Source: Irineochytrium annulatum
Lineage: Eukaryota; Chytridiomycota; Chytridiomycetes; Chytridiales; Chytridiaceae
Assembly: GCA_027600665.1 (NCBI GenBank)
Contig: JADGJL010000363.1
Span: 1-23,716 of the forward strand
Length of the DNA: 23,716 nucleotides
Direction: 5' to 3'
This document shows positions 19,891 through 23,716 of this stretch, one piece after another. The notes below the pieces were generated by a model that was not told the origin of the DNA, made no database searches, and worked only from the letters and a program-made list of their open reading frames with translations. Every line of letters begins with the position of its first letter. Position 1 is the stretch's first letter. The position numbers and the translations under genes were made by a program.

Positions 19891-20517
19891 TTGAGTGGTT
19901 TAGCACTTTATTTTTTATTTCTTTCTGTACTTTTCTTTTAGGCGTCGTTTCCCGTTGTCATTTAATGCATTTCTCGGTTTATTATGGGCATTTGACTTCC
20001 GTTGAATCATCGGTCGTCGGCTTGCCGAAAGCCAAATACCCTCGTTCTTACCTTATTTTGCAGCCTTCATGCTCTCTTGCGGCGGGTTTCGCATTCGATA
20101 ATTCTCATGTCCTTATTGTGGCTTTTTGCGTGTCGTATTCGTTGCCATTTTTCACGCATTCAATGAATTCTTATTCAATTTTCGATTCGTGACAGTGGAC
20201 ATTTGTCGATGCACCGTTTGATAGCGCGAGCTTTCTCAACGAGGTGGTTTGCGAGACTTTATCCTGAAGCAATCAAACGTAAAACTACAGCAAGGGGGGT
20301 AGTGTGTCGTGAGGCTTCGCCGAGCAGCGAAGTTCCGACGAGCAGCCAATAACAGCGTAGATCCACTGGAGTGCCAGGATAACCCGACTTTTATCCTCGA
20401 GGTATATTGATTGATTGATTGCAATTTCGCAAGCAAAGTCTGTACAGTGCTTACCACCACTGCTTGTGTGAAATGTTCGGGCCCTAATTGACCTGTGAAC
20501 AGCGGGATCCCCTGTAG
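19891..20517. other. Intergenic, AT-rich
   Basis: This is the 3' side of the RGS gene and the 5' side of the next gene. It is AT-rich with T-runs just after the RGS stop, consistent with a 3' UTR, and has a short ATTG microsatellite near 20405-20421. A 46-codon frame from the ATG at about 20210 and a minus-strand frame at 20236-20547 are open but unsupported. A 5' exon of the downstream gene may lie here. Confidence 0.55.
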
Positions 20518-23500
20518 CTCTGGTGCTCCCTCGCCCATCGGTCCCATCCATTCTCCGTGAACATCGCTTCGCCCTCCCTCCCCCTTGGTTCACCTCCACG
20601 CCGCCGTCGCGCGGGCCGACGCCGTCATCAAAGGCAACCGCCACCCGAACCCACTTCCTCCCCGCGCGATCAACCACGCACACGGGCCACCCGCAAAAGC
20701 ATCACGGACACAACACACGCCGTACCCACTGACCGCAGGCCCGCCAGCCGCCGGCGCTGGTCGGACTGCCCCGGATTCCATCGCAGCAACGGGTCCACTC
20801 ATCACGCCACCGTCGTCCCCGCCGTCGTGCACCCCGCACCTCCCGCACCTGCACCCACAGACCTTCTCAACGAGACCTTCGCGGTCCTGCCGAAAGTGCT
20901 CGACTCGGACCTCGACCCGGCTGTTGTGGCGGCCGCGGCCGCCGTGGGATGCTTTGACGACCTAGACGACCCATTCCTGTCGTCGGCCGTCGCAAACGAG
21001 GACGACGACCTACTCGCGCTCTCGTCGGTGGGGGCGGGGCAGGGCCAAGGCCAGGGCCTCGCCCAGAAGGTCAGCCCTACGCATTCCCGCCAACGCACCA
21101 CCTACCCCAGCGCGGGTGGCGGAAAGCATCGCGCCGTTCAAGAACCGACACCGGACCCGTCCCCGACTCTCAACGACGTCGACCCGTTCGCCGGCGACCC
21201 GCTCCTCCTCCTGTCTGACGCCGACCTCGACGCAATTGCGGGCTCAGCTGCCGGCCACCAAGGAGCTGGCGACTTCCTCCCCTCTGGTCCATACGACTGG
21301 CAGGAAGGATCCGCGCCAATTTCGTCACACACCGCCGGAATTGACCAAACCTCATCTACCATCACCCTCGAGCAGCCGCCGCCGACCGCCGCTCTCCCTG
21401 ACCCGCGCGACGCCGTCCCCCCCGGCGATGCCATGATGCTCGCCTATCACCACCCCCTCCCGCAACTCGACCTCGATCGCCCAGCCTCCCTGCTCCAGCC
21501 TCCGCCCGTAAATCCGTCCCGCTCCTCCACATCCACCACACCCCCATCAACAACCATGCCCCCGGACCCCAGCGCCCTCCTGGACATGGACGTCGACACC
21601 GCACACTGCACGTATCCACCCCACCCGCATCCTGGCCTTCAACCGCCGATCAATCACCCGTATCACCCGTTCGAACACCCGCATCCAGCGGCGCCCTTTG
21701 ACCATCCCTCGCCTTTCGATAACCCCTACGACAACCCGTACGAACCGTCATTCGATCCACACGCCCTTCGGCACCCTCACATGCCCTCTCCTTCGGCCGC
21801 TGACGCCGACGATCGCCTCAGCGTTTGCTCGTCCGGCCCCGGACTCGGGATCATGGACCCGGACCACCGAATGCTCATGATGATGGCCTGCTCGGGGTCC
21901 GGGGTGGACGATCCGCGGCGATTTGGAACGCAGGACGTGGAGGAGGAGGAGGAAGAGGAGGACGACATGGGGATAGCCGCGCACACATTCTGGACTCCCT
22001 TTGGCCACACGCGCGGGGACTCTGGCGTCGTTGGAGTAGGGGACGTGGTAATGCCGCCGCAGGATCACGACGGGGGCATGCCGCCGCCGCCGTTTCCCTT
22101 CGCGCTGCCGCCCGTGTCGTACACCGACGCGTACGAGTCACCGTACGGGAGCGTAGGGGCCGGGTCGCCTGGCGATCTGCCAGCGTCGCCACCGCAGCAT
22201 CCTTACGATGAGGTCGGGCCGGGTGTCTACCCGTATGAGTACCCGGCGCAACGGTACGATCATGGGGCTTATGATCCTTTCGGGTACGCGGCGGCTGCGG
22301 CGAGGGTGTTTCAGCCGGAACCGACAACTTACAACGAGGTGACTCAATACCCGGATATGTTTCGGGGGGACGCGGGAGGGATGGGGATGGGAGGGTACCA
22401 GCAGCACGACCTCTCGTCCGCGCTGCCGTCGTCTGCATCCATGTCGTCTCAGGCTTCGTCAGTGGCGGCTGTGGCGGATCCAGCGGGGTTAGTCGGTGCG
22501 CCGATTGCCACTACGACAACGACGGGGGCCGGGAGCGGGCTCTATGATATGTTGCAGATGGTAATGCAGGGGACTGCGTCGACGGGAGGTGACGCCGCTG
22601 TGACTCTTGCGGGAATGATTGGAGCGACGCCGGCTATGGTGATGGATGTCGATCCGACACAGGCCGTGCAGGCGGTGCTTGATAAAGGTGTGTTCTTTCT
22701 TCCTTGCGAGATTCCCTTTTTTTTTTTTTTGTTACGGTTTGAAGTTTTCTTTGCTTTTTTATTAGTTCGTATTCCGTGAAGATGCTAAAAACTTTTTTCC
22801 TCGACACGCTTTAGGTCGCTTGTCTTTGCCGCCTATTCAGCCTCCGCTACAAAGACCTCCTGCAAAAGAACCACCTGGGACCTCACAGTCAGCACAACAG
22901 AAGGCGCAACAAAACGCCGCAACCTTCCGCCGACAACGCTCGAAGTCAGGGCCGGCGTTGATTCCTCCCGTTGGGTCGACCGTCGGCCGTCCAGGCGCGC
23001 CGTATCGGCGAAAGTCTATTTTGGCAACGTCGCCGATTATGGGCGGGGTGGCTGGTGCGGCTGCAGCGGCTGCGGCGGCCACGGCGGTCGCTGACGCGAA
23101 CGCTGCGGCTGCGGCGGCCGCTGGTGTGGGTGCGGGCGTGACAGCACCATCCGGCCGGCGGAGATCGACAAGCGGGTCATGGAGGTCACTTGTTATTAAG
23201 AAGCGGACGGAAGAGGAAATCATGGAGGACGTGTGCAAGTACTCGCCCGTGGCCGTCATTCCGCGGCCATCGCCCTCTTCACGGCCGGCATCTTCTGCGT
23301 CGTCACAGGCTGTCGCAGCGAAAGTAGTCGCAAAGGCTAAGGCTAAAGCGGCGGCGGCAACGACGGCGGCCGCGGCAGCTGCAGCGACCGCGGTATTCGA
23401 CCCAACTCTTGGCGCCAGCACTACCGTGGGGTTCGCGGAACCATGGGCACCATTAAAGGCCTCCAAAGGTATGGCGGAAGGGTTTGCTGATTAGGGCGGA

Positions 23501-23716
23501 TTCGGACTTCCGGACATTTATTTTGAAATTCCGTTGAATCTTTTTCGTTTGGATTCTTTTTTGAGATTTACGCCTCGCTAACACCGCGTTCTGAACCCTC
23601 TCGCGCCACGCGCCCGTCTTTTTTATAAACTCAGGCCCCGCGCTCGCCTCCACCTCCCCCGCGCCACGGATGCCGGCCCAACTGACCCCGTCCTCCACCG
23701 AATCCTCCACCAAGTC
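20518..23716 (+). CDS. Low-complexity Pro/His/Ala-rich protein, partial
   Basis: Function not recognised. The frame is open from 20518 (after TAG 20515-20517) to 22687. It is spliced over a 127-nt intron (22688-22814) to 22815-23468, and probably over a 166-nt intron (23469-23634, donor AAAG/GTATGG, acceptor AACTCAG) to 23635-23716, leaving the window in frame with GC-rich codons. If that last intron is not used, translation stops at TAG 23492-23494. The N-terminal part has acidic-hydrophobic patches (LLNETFAVLPKVLDSDLD; CFDDLDDPFLSS) like activation domains. The middle is His/Pro/Asp/Tyr-rich, with a run of seven Glu near 21940. The C-terminal part has polyalanine tracts and basophilic-kinase sites (YRRKS, GRRRSTS, RRQRSKS). 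The first in-frame ATG is 21433, although coding-like sequence extends at least to about 20861. The true start is therefore probably in an unidentified upstream exon, with a good acceptor (CACCCACAG) ending at 20860. A nuclear or transcription-related role is only a guess. Confidence 0.7.

Noticed and set aside
20236..20683. Minus-strand ORFs, one beginning with a plausible peptide (MGPMGEGAPELQGIPLFTGQ)
   Set aside because: No domain or supported splice extension; it overlaps the 5' end of the plus-strand gene. Kept only as a remote possibility.
21875..23466. Minus-strand ORFs opposite the low-complexity gene (21875-22438, 22837-23466)
   Set aside because: They mirror the repetitive GC-rich exons (poly-Ala reads as poly-Ala or Arg/Pro). 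No independent splice or start evidence.

Overview
The window reads as nuclear DNA of a fungus, most likely an early-diverging (zoosporic or zygomycete-grade) lineage. Genes are intron-rich with very short spliceosomal introns (mostly 34-80 nt, GT-AG, recognisable CTAAC/CTGAC-type branch sites), exons are GC-rich with C/G third positions, and the gene content includes a fungal-type eight-helix, two-pore TOK potassium channel and a eukaryotic RalGAP alpha subunit. The exact taxon cannot be fixed from sequence alone.

Layout: 1-3186 is gene-poor, with only weak candidates (a possible two-exon fragment at 816-1228 and a single-helix ORF at 2377-2760). 3187-5312 (minus, 6 exons) is a TOK-type K+ channel of 597 aa. 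5313-5956 is intergenic with a 53-bp tandem duplication. 5957-13119 (minus, 20 exons) is a complete RalGAP alpha / tuberin-family protein of 2050 aa with a C-terminal Rap/Ral GAP domain. 13120-13695 is intergenic with a degenerate 24-25-nt tandem repeat. 13696-14561 (minus, 4 exons) is an MscL-type mechanosensitive channel with a C-terminal zinc ribbon (226 aa). 14562-16601 is a 2-kb divergent intergenic region. 16602-19890 (plus, 4 exons) encodes an RGS-domain protein of 1033 aa whose C-terminal half carries six copies of a short basic 'KLxxxFG' motif. 20518-23716 (plus) is a low-complexity Pro/His/Ala-rich protein with no in-frame ATG at its apparent 5' end, and it probably runs off the right edge.

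I rebuilt the splice structures by hand. In all four complete genes every exon junction keeps phase and the exon sum is a multiple of three. The genes do not form a pathway cluster. The shared theme is membrane and signalling: K+ efflux, osmotic relief, small-GTPase GAP and heterotrimeric G-protein GAP. The most unusual elements are the repeat tail of the RGS protein and the zinc-ribbon MscL in a eukaryotic gene with introns.
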